DNA of 64,000 nucleotides from Acidovorax radicis (GCF_020510705.1 NZ_CP075184.1:1240001-1304000); one strand, 5' to 3'; counted from the first letter of the stretch, positions 23,327 through 32,847 are shown. Notes: a model not told the origin generated them from the sequence alone. Numbers and translations are program-made.

Positions 23327-23652
23327 TGCAAGCCGGACGCATCTCCCTCAAGTGCCTGCTGCAAGAGCCTGGCACCGGTGAGGATGAACTTGGACAGCCC
23401 ATACCAGACGACTGGGTGACCATCGCCGAGCCCTGGTGTGATCCAGTCTCGCAAAGCGGCATCGAGTCCATTCGTGCGGGTGCTGACACATCGGTGGTGA
23501 AAGTGTCCATGGGCATGCGCGCTCGGTCTGGTGTGACTGCTGCGATGCGCCTGGTCGGCAAGTACAGCGGCACCGTGTACCAAATCGAGGCAGTGCTACC
23601 CGACAACCGCGACCGCAGCCGCATGTTTCTGGTGTGCAAGGTGGTCGCATGA
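23326..23652 (+). CDS. Head-tail joining (head closure) protein
   Basis: 108 residues, SPP1 gp16-type layout: RISLKCLLQEPGTGEDELGQ, then DDWVTIAEPWCDPVSQSG and a strand YRIE-like segment TVYQIEAVLPDNRDRSRMFL. Follows the connector and precedes the neck protein in standard order. Confidence 0.82.
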   Translation: MQAGRISLKCLLQEPGTGEDELGQPIPDDWVTIAEPWCDPVSQSGIESIRAGADTSVVKVSMGMRARSGVTAAMRLVGKYSGTVYQIEAVLPDNRDRSRMFLVCKVVA

Positions 23653-24071
23653 TCAACGTCGCATTCGATTTCTCCAAGATTGCCGCAAAGCTCGACGGGA
23701 TCACCGTGGCGGCAGAGAAGGCCGTCCGGCCAGCGGCGCAGGCTGGGGCGCAAATCTTTCATGACGAGATGCGCGCGCGTGTGCCAATGTCTGCCAAGCC
23801 TCACAAGAGCGGCAAGAAGACCTACAACCCCGGCACGCTGCGCAAGGCGATATATCAAGCCTTCGCGGACAAGGAGAGTGGCGACGGCAAGGCTAAGTAC
23901 AGAATTTCGTGGAATAAAACGCACGCCTTTTACGGCAGATTCCTGGAGTTCGGCACCTCAAAGATGGCCGCAAAGCCATTCCTCCGGCCCGCTTTTGACG
24001 CAGCCCAAGCAAAGGCCGTGAAGGCTGTGCAAGACCGCATGAATGAAGAAGTGAAGAAGGCCATCAAATGA
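23649..24071 (+). CDS. Neck protein, HK97 gp10-like
   Basis: 140 residues. HDEMRARVPMSAKPHKSGKK, TLRKAIYQAFADKES, AFYGRFLEFGTSKMAAKPFL and a helical tail AVKAVQDRMNEEVKKAIK match the gp10 family, whose F-x-E-F-G-T-x-x-x-x-x-x-P-F-L signature is exact here. Part of the head-tail interface. Confidence 0.9.
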   Translation: MINVAFDFSKIAAKLDGITVAAEKAVRPAAQAGAQIFHDEMRARVPMSAKPHKSGKKTYNPGTLRKAIYQAFADKESGDGKAKYRISWNKTHAFYGRFLEFGTSKMAAKPFLRPAFDAAQAKAVKAVQDRMNEEVKKAIK

Positions 24072-24424
24072 GCGCCGAAGCCGCACTTGTCCCGCTGCTC
24101 ACTGGTTTGGTTGTTGGGCGCATCTATCCCGATGTGGCGCCGTCCGGTGCGGGATTGCCGCGCATCGTGTACCAGCAGGTGGGCGGGCGCGTCATCAACT
24201 ACACCGAGGGCACGTTGCCAGACAAGGAAAACGCCCGCATGCAGATCGTTTGCTGGGCGTCTACCCGCTTGGCGGCAATCAACCTGATGAAGCAGGCAGA
24301 GGCCGCGATCTTGGCCGCGCCGGTCATTCAGGCCGAGGCCATCGGAGCCCGTATTTCCGGATTCGAGCAGGACACCAACCTGTATTCGAGCCAGCAAGAT
24401 TTTTCAATCTGGACGACCAGATAA
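24068..24424 (+). CDS. Tail terminator-like protein (DUF3168)
   Basis: 118 residues: PLLTGLVVGRIYPDVAPSGA, LPRIVYQQVGGRV, a central IVCWASTRLAAINLMKQAEA helix, and a beta C-terminus (SSQQDFSIWTTR). Fits the DUF3168/gpU-like tail-completion family and its position just before the tail tube gene. Confidence 0.85.
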   Translation: MSAEAALVPLLTGLVVGRIYPDVAPSGAGLPRIVYQQVGGRVINYTEGTLPDKENARMQIVCWASTRLAAINLMKQAEAAILAAPVIQAEAIGARISGFEQDTNLYSSQQDFSIWTTR

Positions 24425-24450
24425 CCGAATAGGCGCAAGCCACCACCGCA

Positions 24451-24538
24451 AAGCCGCCCGTAGCGATACGAGGCGGCTTTTTTGTTGCCCAGCGCATGCA
24501 GGGCGCCCCCAACAGGCTCGCTTCGGCGGGCCTTTTTT
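24451..24538 (+). terminator. Two consecutive hairpin terminators before the tail tube gene
   Basis: First: AAGCCGCC (24451-24458) with GGCGGCTT (24472-24479) and a T run to 24485. Second: GGCTCGC-TTC-GGCGGGCC (24515-24532) followed by TTTTTT. The second is repeated almost exactly at 26435-26456. TTTCCGAAAGAAAGG follows as the binding site of the next gene. Confidence 0.78.
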
Positions 24539-24562
24539 GTTTCCGAAAGAAAGGCCCTCACC

Positions 24563-25210
24563 ATGGCACGCACCCCGAACGGCACAGTCCACTCTGTCGC
24601 TACCGCCCTCGCAGCCGCGAAAACCATCACCGCAATCTCGAACGCCGCAGAGGCATCCGTGTCCAGCACCGCGCACGGTTACAGCGTTGGCGACATTCTT
24701 CTCATCTATAGCGGCTGGGGCCGGCTGAACTTTCGCGCGGCCCGCGTGAAGACGCAGACCACCGATGCATTCGTGCTGGAGAAAATCGACACCAGCAACA
24801 CCGAACTGTTCACGCCTGGCGGCGGCGCGGGCTCTTGCCGCAAGGTCGGCACTTGGGTTGACCTGGACCGCACGATGAACCACTCCAGCTCGGGCGGCGA
24901 TGCCAAGACCGTGAATGTGAAGTTCATCGAGTCGGATGTCGAAATCGTGTTGAACGACGGCTTCAACGCTGTGCAGCGCACGTTCGACATGGACGCCGAC
25001 ATGATCGGAACACCTGCCTACGATGCGCTCAAGATGCTGTCGGATACCAACGCCGACACCGTCGTGCGCCGCCGCGCCAAGACCGGCGCCGTGTCGCTGA
25101 TCCCCGCAAAGGTCAGCTTCAACGAAGAAGAAACCCTGACCGAAGGCCAGGCCGTGACCGTCAAGGGCACTTTCAACGCCCAAAACATCAGCACGCGCTA
25201 CGCCGCCTGA
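24563..25210 (+). CDS. Major tail tube protein
   Basis: 215 residues. N-terminal strands, AEASVSSTAHGYSVGDILLI, GWGRLNFRAARVKTQTTDAF, a core SDVEIVLNDGFNAVQRTFDMD and a C-terminal strand TLTEGQAVTVKGTFNAQ, as in lambda gpV/HK97-type tube proteins. Located between tail terminator and the G/GT pair, with strong independent expression signals as expected for an abundant protein. Confidence 0.85.
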   Translation: MARTPNGTVHSVATALAAAKTITAISNAAEASVSSTAHGYSVGDILLIYSGWGRLNFRAARVKTQTTDAFVLEKIDTSNTELFTPGGGAGSCRKVGTWVDLDRTMNHSSSGGDAKTVNVKFIESDVEIVLNDGFNAVQRTFDMDADMIGTPAYDALKMLSDTNADTVVRRRAKTGAVSLIPAKVSFNEEETLTEGQAVTVKGTFNAQNISTRYAA

Positions 25211-25318
25211 TCCCCGGGCTTCGGCCCATTCAAAGAGCACCGACACATCCGCGTTCGCCTTCGCAAGGGGCGGCGCGGGTGTGCACGGGCAAATTTTCAC
25301 CCTTGCGAAAGAACCATC

Positions 25319-25735
25319 ATGGCAAAAGAAAAATCTGTCCCCGTTGCAACCATCAAGAGCATGGCCGACGAAATCCCAACGTTCCCACTGCCCCTGAAAA
25401 TCAAGCGCCTGAACGGCACCGAAACCGAAGTGGAAGTGACCGCCAAGGCCATGCGCAAGTCTGAGTGGGCTGCGCTGCGCGATGCTCACATGACCGTCGA
25501 AAAGGTCGAGCAGGAAGAGGGCGAAGCGCCACGTTTCAGCTTTGTGAAAGCCGTGGGCGACGACATGCGCAAGGGCGCCGAACTGATCGCCAAGTGCGGC
25601 ACAGGCTGGGACTTGGCCGACCCGTTCACTGCCGACAGCCTGGCCGACATGGAAGATACCTTCGGCGGCACGCTGGCACGCTTTCTGAGCGACTACGACG
25701 CCGCGATCTTTCACGGCCGGGTGGGAAACTCCTAG
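25319..25735 (+). CDS. Tail assembly chaperone G
   Basis: 138 residues: MAKEKSVPVATIKSMADEIP, a strand pair (PLPLKIKRLNGTETEVEVTA), then helices to ...AAIFHGRVGNS. The last codons GTG GGA AAC TCC TAG contain the slippery heptamer GGGAAAC (25723-25729) in the correct frame for a -1 shift into the downstream frame. By analogy with lambda G/GT it escorts the tape measure during tail assembly. Confidence 0.85.
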   Translation: MAKEKSVPVATIKSMADEIPTFPLPLKIKRLNGTETEVEVTAKAMRKSEWAALRDAHMTVEKVEQEEGEAPRFSFVKAVGDDMRKGAELIAKCGTGWDLADPFTADSLADMEDTFGGTLARFLSDYDAAIFHGRVGNS

Positions 25736-26067
25736 CCCTCGCCCGCGCGCTGTACGAGCCCGACATCACGGAATCGGAGGCGCGCTCCGAGGGCTTCGAG
25801 CTGGAGGACTACATCTCTGACGTGATCGAGGTGTGGCCAGACAACGCGCAGCCACTGGTGATTTTTCGCAAGGTTGGCACCCGGTGGCGCATCCCCCCGA
25901 TGGGCGGGGTGCCAATCGGCCTTGAGTGGCCTGCCATCTACCCAATGATGGAGCGGTTGGGGCTCGAAGACGATGATTGGAACGACCTTCACGACTCGTT
26001 GATCGTCATGGAGGGCGCCGCGATCAAGACGATGCGGGAATTTGAGCCCAAGCGCGACAAGGATTGA
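25729..26067 (+). CDS. Tail assembly chaperone T domain, made as a G-T fusion by -1 frameshift
   Basis: The frame has no useful start of its own in this position. From the slip at 25729 it reads LLALARALYEPDITESEARS and continues for 112 residues, with EDYISDVIEVWPDNAQPLVI and a C-terminal MEGAAIKTMREFEPKRDKD. A -1 slip on GGGAAAC in the preceding gene gives a GT fusion of about 248 residues, as in lambda. The T part binds the tail tube while G binds the tape measure. Confidence 0.82.
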   Translation, partial: LLALARALYEPDITESEARSEGFELEDYISDVIEVWPDNAQPLVIFRKVGTRWRIPPMGGVPIGLEWPAIYPMMERLGLEDDDWNDLHDSLIVMEGAAIKTMREFEPKRDKD

Positions 26068-26097
26068 TACCATGGCTCCTTCTACAAGGAGGGTGTT

Positions 26098-26382
26098 ATG
26101 GAGATTGTTCTTGGCTGGCTGATTTTTGCAATCGTCGTTGGGGTGGTGGCGAGCTCTCGGGGGCGCAGTGGATTTGGTTGGTTTCTTGTGTCTGCACTGC
26201 TCTCTCCGCTAATTGGCTTCATTTTGGTGATGGTGTTCCCCAGAGTTGGCCCCGCGATCAGCCCGTCAACCGGTTTGGCAATCACTCCCGATACGCACGT
26301 CAGATGCCCTGAATGTAGAGAATTTGTTATTCACGACGCACGGAAGTGCAAGCACTGCGGAACCGCGTTGATTCCTCAGTGA
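26098..26382 (+). CDS. Membrane zinc-ribbon protein inserted in the tail operon (moron candidate)
   Basis: 94 residues with AAGGAGGG as a very strong binding site. Two membrane helices (LGWLIFAIVVGVVASSRG; FGWFLVSALLSPLIGFILVM) and a C-terminal zinc ribbon (CPECREF...CKHCGTA). The overall form resembles bacterial membrane zinc-ribbon proteins rather than a tail component. Followed by two terminators, so it is a self-contained unit between chaperone and tape measure. Possible lysogenic conversion gene; inference. Confidence 0.7.
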   Translation: MEIVLGWLIFAIVVGVVASSRGRSGFGWFLVSALLSPLIGFILVMVFPRVGPAISPSTGLAITPDTHVRCPECREFVIHDARKCKHCGTALIPQ

Positions 26383-26403
26383 TGCGGTAAACCCGCTCAA
26401 AAC

Positions 26404-26456
26404 AAGCCACCTTCGGGTGGCTTTTCCATTTCTAGGCTCGCTTCGGCGGGCCTTTT
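26404..26456 (+). terminator. Tandem terminators before the tape measure gene
   Basis: AAGCCACC-TTCG-GGTGGCTT followed by TTTT (26404-26425), then GGCTCGC-TTC-GGCGGGCC with TTTT (26435-26456), the latter a copy of 24515-24536. Confidence 0.75.
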
Positions 26457-26470
26457 CCATTTTGGACGCC

Positions 26471-29400
26471 ATGGCAGACCTGAACACTGAAATACGCATT
26501 GGTGCAGACGCCAGCGGCGTTGAAGCTGGCGTTGGCAAAGCCAAGCGCTCGCTACGCGAACTCAGCGATGCCGCGCGTACAGCTGGGGATAGTGTTGCAG
26601 GCGCCGGCGACAAGGCTGGGCGAAGTCTGGCTGGCATGGGTGACGGAGGTGAGGCTGCGGCGCGCAAAATTCAGCGGGACACCAGCGCCATGCGCGGGAG
26701 CCTGCAGCGCTACCTTTCAACGCTGGAGGCTGGCAGTAAGGACAGCCGGAAGTACTGGGAGTCAATGGCCGACTTCAAAGGCATCGACAAAGATGCCCTG
26801 CGCCCCCTTCTTTCCCAGCTCGACGCGTACAACTCCAAGGCCAAGGAAGCGCAGCAAACGACTACATCGTGGTTCGGGAGCCTGAGTGGGATGGGCGCTG
26901 CAGCTGCCGGTGTGGCAGCGGTGGCAGCGACAGCAGGGGTTGCTGCGAAGGCAATGTTTGAGGCAAGCGCGAGCGCTGAGCGACTGCGCACGATGCTCGA
27001 CTTCTCCACAGGTGGGAACAGCACGAAAGAGATTGAGTACCTGCGCGGGATCACCTACCGCTTGGGGCTGGAGTTTGCAAGCACCGCAAAGGCGTACGGC
27101 CAATTCTCCGCAGCGGCGAAGGGCACAGCTCTGGAGGGTGATAAGGCTCGCGCTGTATTTGAAAGCGTAGCAAAAGCCAGCGCGGTCATGGGCCTGAGCG
27201 CATCTGACACGAGTGGCGTGCTTTTGGCTCTGCAGCAAATGATAAGCAAGGGCACTGTGCAGGCCGAAGAGCTGCGCGGTCAGCTGGGCGAGCGTTTGCC
27301 CGGGGCTTTCCAGATCGCCGCGAAAGCGATGGGCGTTACCACCGCCGAACTAGGCAAGATGCTTGAGCAAGGGCAGGTCATTGCCGACGACTTCCTGCCG
27401 AAATTTGCGGCTGCGCTCGATAAGAATTTAGGCGGTGCGGCAGAGAAGGCGGCGGCCCGCCTCGATGCGTCTGTTAACCGTTTGGCGACCGCATGGGATC
27501 GCCTGAAGCAAAACGGCGGGGATTCCGGCGTCAGCTCCTTTATGGCTGGGCAGTACGAGATCCTGGCGGATGGATTTAATGGCGTGAGTGAGGCCATGGA
27601 GCGCGCCCGCACCAGCGGTTCTGGCTTCATCGGGCAGATGGCTTCTGGCGCCGTAGCGGCCGCCAAGTTTGCCAACCCATTACAGGCTGTCAGCTACTCT
27701 GCTATCGAGACTGGCAACGCCCTGAAGCAGGCCGAAACTGAGTTCGCGGCACTGCAGGCGCGTGGCAATGTGATGGGCGGGACGATGTACTACCGGGATG
27801 AAATGTCTCGGCTGGCAGCTCTCATCAAAGAACTGAAGGTCGCCCAGGCGGAGAAGGCCGCGCTAGCTAATGGAACCCCGGCCAACATGAACGCCGGAGT
27901 GACAGAAAGCGGACGCGCGCGTGAGGCATACAACACCCAGCGCGCAAAAGATCAAGCATCGTCCGACGCGCTGCGGCTCAAGGTTGCTGGAGTTCCTGAG
28001 AGCTACACAAAGGAGATGGCCGAAGTCATCCGCCTGAATCAGGCGGGGGTACTTGTCGGCAAGGAATACACCGAAGTCCTGAAGAAGATGCAGGACGAGT
28101 TGTTGAAGAAGACTGGGGTCAACAAAGGCGCGGATTCGGCTCTTTCCGATTCACTCTCGGCACAGGTCCAAGCCTACAAAAACGCTGATGACCTGATCCT
28201 GAAGAACAAGCAGGCCATGACGGAAGAGATTTCCCGCATGGCAAAGATGGGGGCGATAGGCGAGCTGGACGCCGTAGATCGCACGCTTGAAATTGAGCAA
28301 GCGGCATGGGAAAAGCGCAGGGCGAATTTCGATGCTGAAATTGCACAAGCAGCGAAGAAAAAGAACTCTGCGGCAGAGGTGGCCCGTATATCAGGCCAGG
28401 CCGCGACCGCAGAGGCAGAGTACCAGCGCACCGTTGCCAAGCTGACCGACGAAGCCACCGCCGCGCAGTACAAGCAGCTGGACGTGCTGGATGCCATCGC
28501 GCAGAAGGCCAATTCCGCTCTGGCCGGGCTGAACAGCCAAGTCTATGACGCTACGGCAGAGGCGCAACAGATCGGTGTTACCGGGGCGGCTCTGGGTGAG
28601 TTGACCAAGAAGCGCATGGAGGACGCGGCCGCAGCGCTGGAGCAAAAAGCGGCTGTGCTCGCAATGATCGACCCCGCATCCCAGGCGGCGGAGGCACTGC
28701 GCGCCCAAGCCCAGGCGATGCGCAGCCTGTATCAAGTAACCGGCAACAACAGCGCCGCGCAATCGGTCTACGAATACGGCAAGGCGATTCGCGAGCAGAA
28801 CGATGCTCTGCAATTTGAGCTGTCACTGATGGGGCAAACCCAGCAGTCGCGAGAAGTCGCGCTTGAGCAATACCGCATCGAAATCGACCTGCTCAAGAAG
28901 ATCGAAGACATCAAGTCCAAGACGGCAAGCGACCCGGCCAAACAGGGGGCGCTGATCGCAGAAGCTCAGGCGTCTGCCGCTATCGCCAAGGCGAATGCCT
29001 CCAGCAAGATCTTCCTGGACGAATGGAAGCAGTCCGTCAGCCAGTACGACGACATCTTCCGCAAGGGCTTCGCCGACATGCTGAACAACGGCCAGGACGG
29101 GTGGAAGTCTTTCACCAAGTCGCTGGTGACCACGTTCAAGACGACGGTTGCGGATCAGATTTACAAAATGTTCGCTCAGCCGTTTGTGGTGAGCATTGTT
29201 GGCAATCTACTGGGGTTGACTGGGGCGCTGGGCGTTAGTAGTTCAGTTGGCGCTGGTGCGTCTGCAATTGGAACAATCGGCAACCTCACATCAGGGGCCG
29301 GAATACTCGGGCGAGTTGGTGGGTGGCTTGGGATTGGTGGCACTTCCTCCGCCACTACAGGGCTCATCACTGGCGCGGGCAGCACAGGCCTTGGGTTGAC

Positions 29401-31924
29401 GGCCGGGGGAGGCCTGGGGTTGTCTGCTGGTGGTAGCGGGCTCGGACTGACGGCAGGTGCAGGTGGCACTGCTGCCGGTGCCGGTGGTATATCTGGCGTG
29501 CTTGGCGCAATCCCTGGATGGGGATGGGCGCTGGCCGGCCTTGGCGCCCTGGCTGCCATCTTCGGGAAAGACGACTCAGGCACCTACCACACAGGCGGCG
29601 CAGGCAGCTACAGCGCATCAGGCGGGTCTAAGACCGGCGCGGACGTGCTTTCTCAAGGCTTGACATTCGGCGTGCGTTACAAGGACTACAACACGCAAGC
29701 CGAGGGTGCTGCTGTTGATATTTCCAAGACGATTGTCAGCATCCTGGATTCCACATCGACAGCCTTCGGCAAAAAAGCGGGCTACTTCGCCGCGACCGCA
29801 TTTGCAGACGACAGCAGCAAAGACGGCGCTTGGGGCTCGCTGATCATCAAAGGCCCCGACGGCAAGGTCATCGACTGGGCCGACACGCAAACCAGCAAGT
29901 GGGCGCCCAAGGTGTTCAGCGATGGCGAGGCCGGCCAAAAAGAATATGCAGCGGCCTTGGCCATGGCGGTCAAAGACGCGCTTGCGGCAACCGTTGGCGA
30001 CGTGTCTTGGGCGAAAGACCTTGTTGGCGGTTTGAGCGACACAGCCTCATTTGAAGAGGTGGCCGCAGTCGCGCAGCAGATCAATGTCATAAAGGCATCG
30101 TTTGTCCAACTGGGCGAAGCAATCAAAGGCTTTGCCGGGCTCACTGACGATGCCTTTGGCGCGATCATGAACGCGTCTGGTGGCATTGCCAACCTCACTG
30201 CGAACGCCACCAAGTATTACGACAACTTCTACACCGCCGAAGAGAAAAAAGCGGATGCGCAAAAGAAGCTGGATAAGGGTTTTACAGAGCTCGGGATAAC
30301 AGACGCACCGAAGACGCGCGACGAATACCGCAAGCTGGTAGATGGGGCGCTGGCAAAGGCGGATCAGCAATCCAAGGGCCGCGCCTCCATCATTGCCGGT
30401 ATCTCTGGGTTATCCGCCGCTGATCTCGGCGGGCTGGGTGGCACGTCCCTCGTGTCTGGCATCCCTGCTGGACTACTGGGAGATGGTGCCGCAGACCCGG
30501 CAAACGCTGGCAAATTGAACTCCTTCGTCTCAGACCTGGACAAGCTCCTGAGTTCTGGCGCCAGCGCATCGGACATGCAAGCCGGTGTTGCAAGTCTGGT
30601 CGACATGAACGCGGCCATTCTTGGTATTGACGAAGACGCGGCAAAAACTGCGGCCGGGCTGCTCGCGCTCAGCGACACCTTTGCGGGTCTGAACGAGTCT
30701 GCCGACGAAACCGCAGCCCGCCTGGCCAAAGAGCAAAGCGACGCGCGGGACGCCGCCTATCGCGGGCTTGAACGAGCCATTGCGGCAGAGAAAGAAGCGC
30801 TGCAGTCGCAGATCGACATCGCCAGCGGCATTGCCGACACGATGAGCGGCCTGTTCGACATCTTGCACAGCAACGTGCGCGATCTGTACGGCGAGGTTGA
30901 CTCCACGAAGACCATGCAGGCGCAGCAGGGCAACGCGTTTATCACGCAGGCCCTTGCTGCTGCACGCGCGAGCGGCTACCTGCCCGACTCAACGCAACTG
31001 TCAGAAGCCATCAGCGGGGCACGCGGCGGGCTTGACCAGAACAACTTCAAGAGCGGGTCGGAGCGCGACTTCGCTGCTCTGGTACTGGCCGGACAGCTCA
31101 AAGGCCTGGAAGACATCACCGGAAAGCAACTGACCGATGCACAGCGCACGATCAAGGAACTGGAAGGCCAAACCGAACAGCTCGACAAGACGCTGACGTA
31201 CTGGCGTGAACAGATCGATATCGCCAATGGGACTTATGAGGCCACGCTGAGCGTTGCCGACGCCATTGCCGTGCTCACTGGTTTGATGTTCCCGGGCAAG
31301 AGCGGCGACTCAACTGGCAAGCCAGGAGCAACTACGGGCGCGGGCGGTGCTGGCGGCATTACCTGGGGCGGCGGCACAGGGGAAGGCAAATACAACAAGC
31401 CGGTGAACGTTGGTGGCAGCGTCGTTTATGTAGGCGTTGGGAAAGAGCAAGAGACAAAGCTCGACAGCCTTGCGGCTCTCTACCACTCGTTTGATGGCAC
31501 TGGTGACCTGGTGGGACTTTTGACGGCCATGCGTGCGGCCGGTGCAACTATGTCCGATCTGAGCGGACTATCCGGTCTGTACGAGCAAGACTGGGTGCGC
31601 GCTGCTGCTTCGGTTGGACTCCCGGCTTTTGCCGTGGGCACGAACTACGTGCCCCACGACATGCTGGCAAAGATCCACGAGGGCGAGGCAATCATTCCAA
31701 AGGCCTACAACCCGGCGGCAAACTCTGGCATGGCTGGCGGCAATACGGCGCGGCTTGAGGCACTTGTTGAAAAGCTCACCGCAGAGGTTGCAGAACTCAA
31801 GCAACTGCAGGCTGAAGGCAACGGAAGCACAGGGCAGTTCGCAGAACAGTTCAACAACTGGACACAAGGCGGGCAGGGCGCGGCGCGCACCGAAGTCACA
31901 AACGAAATCACGGTGGCCGCATGA
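26471..31924 (+). CDS. Tape measure protein
   Basis: 1,817 residues, by far the largest gene. N-terminus MADLNTEIRIGADASGVEAG is the lambda-H/tape_meas_nterm signature, followed by the RGITYRLGLEFASTAKAYGQ block of that domain (residues about 150-330). Long Ala/Glu/Lys helical coiled coil fills 400-850, then Gly/Ala-rich hydrophobic segments (about 920-1030) likely to be membrane-active, and a second helical part. The C-terminal GLPAFAVGTNYVPHDMLAKI and HEGEAIIPK element is a well-known tape-measure terminal motif. Sets tail length. Confidence 0.95.
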   Translation: MADLNTEIRIGADASGVEAGVGKAKRSLRELSDAARTAGDSVAGAGDKAGRSLAGMGDGGEAAARKIQRDTSAMRGSLQRYLSTLEAGSKDSRKYWESMADFKGIDKDALRPLLSQLDAYNSKAKEAQQTTTSWFGSLSGMGAAAAGVAAVAATAGVAAKAMFEASASAERLRTMLDFSTGGNSTKEIEYLRGITYRLGLEFASTAKAYGQFSAAAKGTALEGDKARAVFESVAKASAVMGLSASDTSGVLLALQQMISKGTVQAEELRGQLGERLPGAFQIAAKAMGVTTAELGKMLEQGQVIADDFLPKFAAALDKNLGGAAEKAAARLDASVNRLATAWDRLKQNGGDSGVSSFMAGQYEILADGFNGVSEAMERARTSGSGFIGQMASGAVAAAKFANPLQAVSYSAIETGNALKQAETEFAALQARGNVMGGTMYYRDEMSRLAALIKELKVAQAEKAALANGTPANMNAGVTESGRAREAYNTQRAKDQASSDALRLKVAGVPESYTKEMAEVIRLNQAGVLVGKEYTEVLKKMQDELLKKTGVNKGADSALSDSLSAQVQAYKNADDLILKNKQAMTEEISRMAKMGAIGELDAVDRTLEIEQAAWEKRRANFDAEIAQAAKKKNSAAEVARISGQAATAEAEYQRTVAKLTDEATAAQYKQLDVLDAIAQKANSALAGLNSQVYDATAEAQQIGVTGAALGELTKKRMEDAAAALEQKAAVLAMIDPASQAAEALRAQAQAMRSLYQVTGNNSAAQSVYEYGKAIREQNDALQFELSLMGQTQQSREVALEQYRIEIDLLKKIEDIKSKTASDPAKQGALIAEAQASAAIAKANASSKIFLDEWKQSVSQYDDIFRKGFADMLNNGQDGWKSFTKSLVTTFKTTVADQIYKMFAQPFVVSIVGNLLGLTGALGVSSSVGAGASAIGTIGNLTSGAGILGRVGGWLGIGGTSSATTGLITGAGSTGLGLTAGGGLGLSAGGSGLGLTAGAGGTAAGAGGISGVLGAIPGWGWALAGLGALAAIFGKDDSGTYHTGGAGSYSASGGSKTGADVLSQGLTFGVRYKDYNTQAEGAAVDISKTIVSILDSTSTAFGKKAGYFAATAFADDSSKDGAWGSLIIKGPDGKVIDWADTQTSKWAPKVFSDGEAGQKEYAAALAMAVKDALAATVGDVSWAKDLVGGLSDTASFEEVAAVAQQINVIKASFVQLGEAIKGFAGLTDDAFGAIMNASGGIANLTANATKYYDNFYTAEEKKADAQKKLDKGFTELGITDAPKTRDEYRKLVDGALAKADQQSKGRASIIAGISGLSAADLGGLGGTSLVSGIPAGLLGDGAADPANAGKLNSFVSDLDKLLSSGASASDMQAGVASLVDMNAAILGIDEDAAKTAAGLLALSDTFAGLNESADETAARLAKEQSDARDAAYRGLERAIAAEKEALQSQIDIASGIADTMSGLFDILHSNVRDLYGEVDSTKTMQAQQGNAFITQALAAARASGYLPDSTQLSEAISGARGGLDQNNFKSGSERDFAALVLAGQLKGLEDITGKQLTDAQRTIKELEGQTEQLDKTLTYWREQIDIANGTYEATLSVADAIAVLTGLMFPGKSGDSTGKPGATTGAGGAGGITWGGGTGEGKYNKPVNVGGSVVYVGVGKEQETKLDSLAALYHSFDGTGDLVGLLTAMRAAGATMSDLSGLSGLYEQDWVRAAASVGLPAFAVGTNYVPHDMLAKIHEGEAIIPKAYNPAANSGMAGGNTARLEALVEKLTAEVAELKQLQAEGNGSTGQFAEQFNNWTQGGQGAARTEVTNEITVAA

Positions 31925-32847
31925 GTTATTACATCGACCCCATCGTAATCACCGATGCGCAGGTTCTGAGCGGCACCAGCCTTGCGGAAGACCCAACATC
32001 CGCGTGGGCGGCCGGCACCTTTGCTATCGGCGATGAGCGCCATGTGGTTTCAACCCACCGCGTCTACCGGGATGCTGTGGGCGGTGCAAGTTCAGCCAGC
32101 CCGGAAACCGATCCGACCCGGTGGAAGGACATGCGCCCGACCAACAAGTGGGCCCCGTTTGATGAGTACACCGACACCGCTGCCGAAACCACGGCCGCCA
32201 ACATCGTGTACGTCCTGGCGTCTCGCTTCGTGAACTCGATTGCGCTGTATGGGCTGGATGGGGCCGGGGTGGCGGTGACCGTGAAAGACGCCCCGGGCGG
32301 AACGCAAATCTACCGTTACCCAGCTTCTGGGTTCTCCCAGCTCAAGCGCGCGGCCAAAGGGTACTGGGATTACGCCTACGGGGAGCGCCGCAAGCGCACT
32401 TCCCTCGTGCTGCGCGACCTGCCGATTCGCCCCAATGCAGAGATCACTATCGAAGTCTCCGCTACCGGGAGCCAGCGCCGCGCGGTCGGGATGATCGTGC
32501 GCGGCAAGTGGCGCAGCCTGGTTGGGGTTGGGTTCGGCGGGGTTCTGGAAGACGCCGAAGTAAACCCGAAGACTTACACCTACCGCGAGACACAAGCGGA
32601 CGGCCGACAGCGCCTGGTGGTTCGTGGAAGCTCCAAGGATCTGCGTTTCTCCATCGTCATGGACCGCGAAAACGCAGACCAAGCCGCCCAGGCGATGGAA
32701 GACCTCTTATCCCGCCCGGTTGCCTGGGTGGTCAGCACAAAACCCGGTTTCGCTGGACTCACAGCGTTCGGGATTGCACAGCGCGCGCCGATCCGTTACC
32801 GGAACAAGCTCGCATATATCGATCTTTCCATTGAGGGCTATGTCTGA
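31921..32847 (+). CDS. Tail tip/distal tail protein
   Basis: 308 residues following the tape measure by a 4-base overlap. Beta-rich, with a jelly-roll-like central part: VNSIALYGLDGAGVAVTVKD, APGGTQIYRYPASGF, LPIRPNAEITIEVSATG, and a C-terminal RLVVRGSSKDLRFSIVMDRE. Position and fold-type suggest a distal tail or hub protein, perhaps with a carbohydrate-binding module. No exact family recognised. Confidence 0.6.
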   Translation: MSYYIDPIVITDAQVLSGTSLAEDPTSAWAAGTFAIGDERHVVSTHRVYRDAVGGASSASPETDPTRWKDMRPTNKWAPFDEYTDTAAETTAANIVYVLASRFVNSIALYGLDGAGVAVTVKDAPGGTQIYRYPASGFSQLKRAAKGYWDYAYGERRKRTSLVLRDLPIRPNAEITIEVSATGSQRRAVGMIVRGKWRSLVGVGFGGVLEDAEVNPKTYTYRETQADGRQRLVVRGSSKDLRFSIVMDRENADQAAQAMEDLLSRPVAWVVSTKPGFAGLTAFGIAQRAPIRYRNKLAYIDLSIEGYV

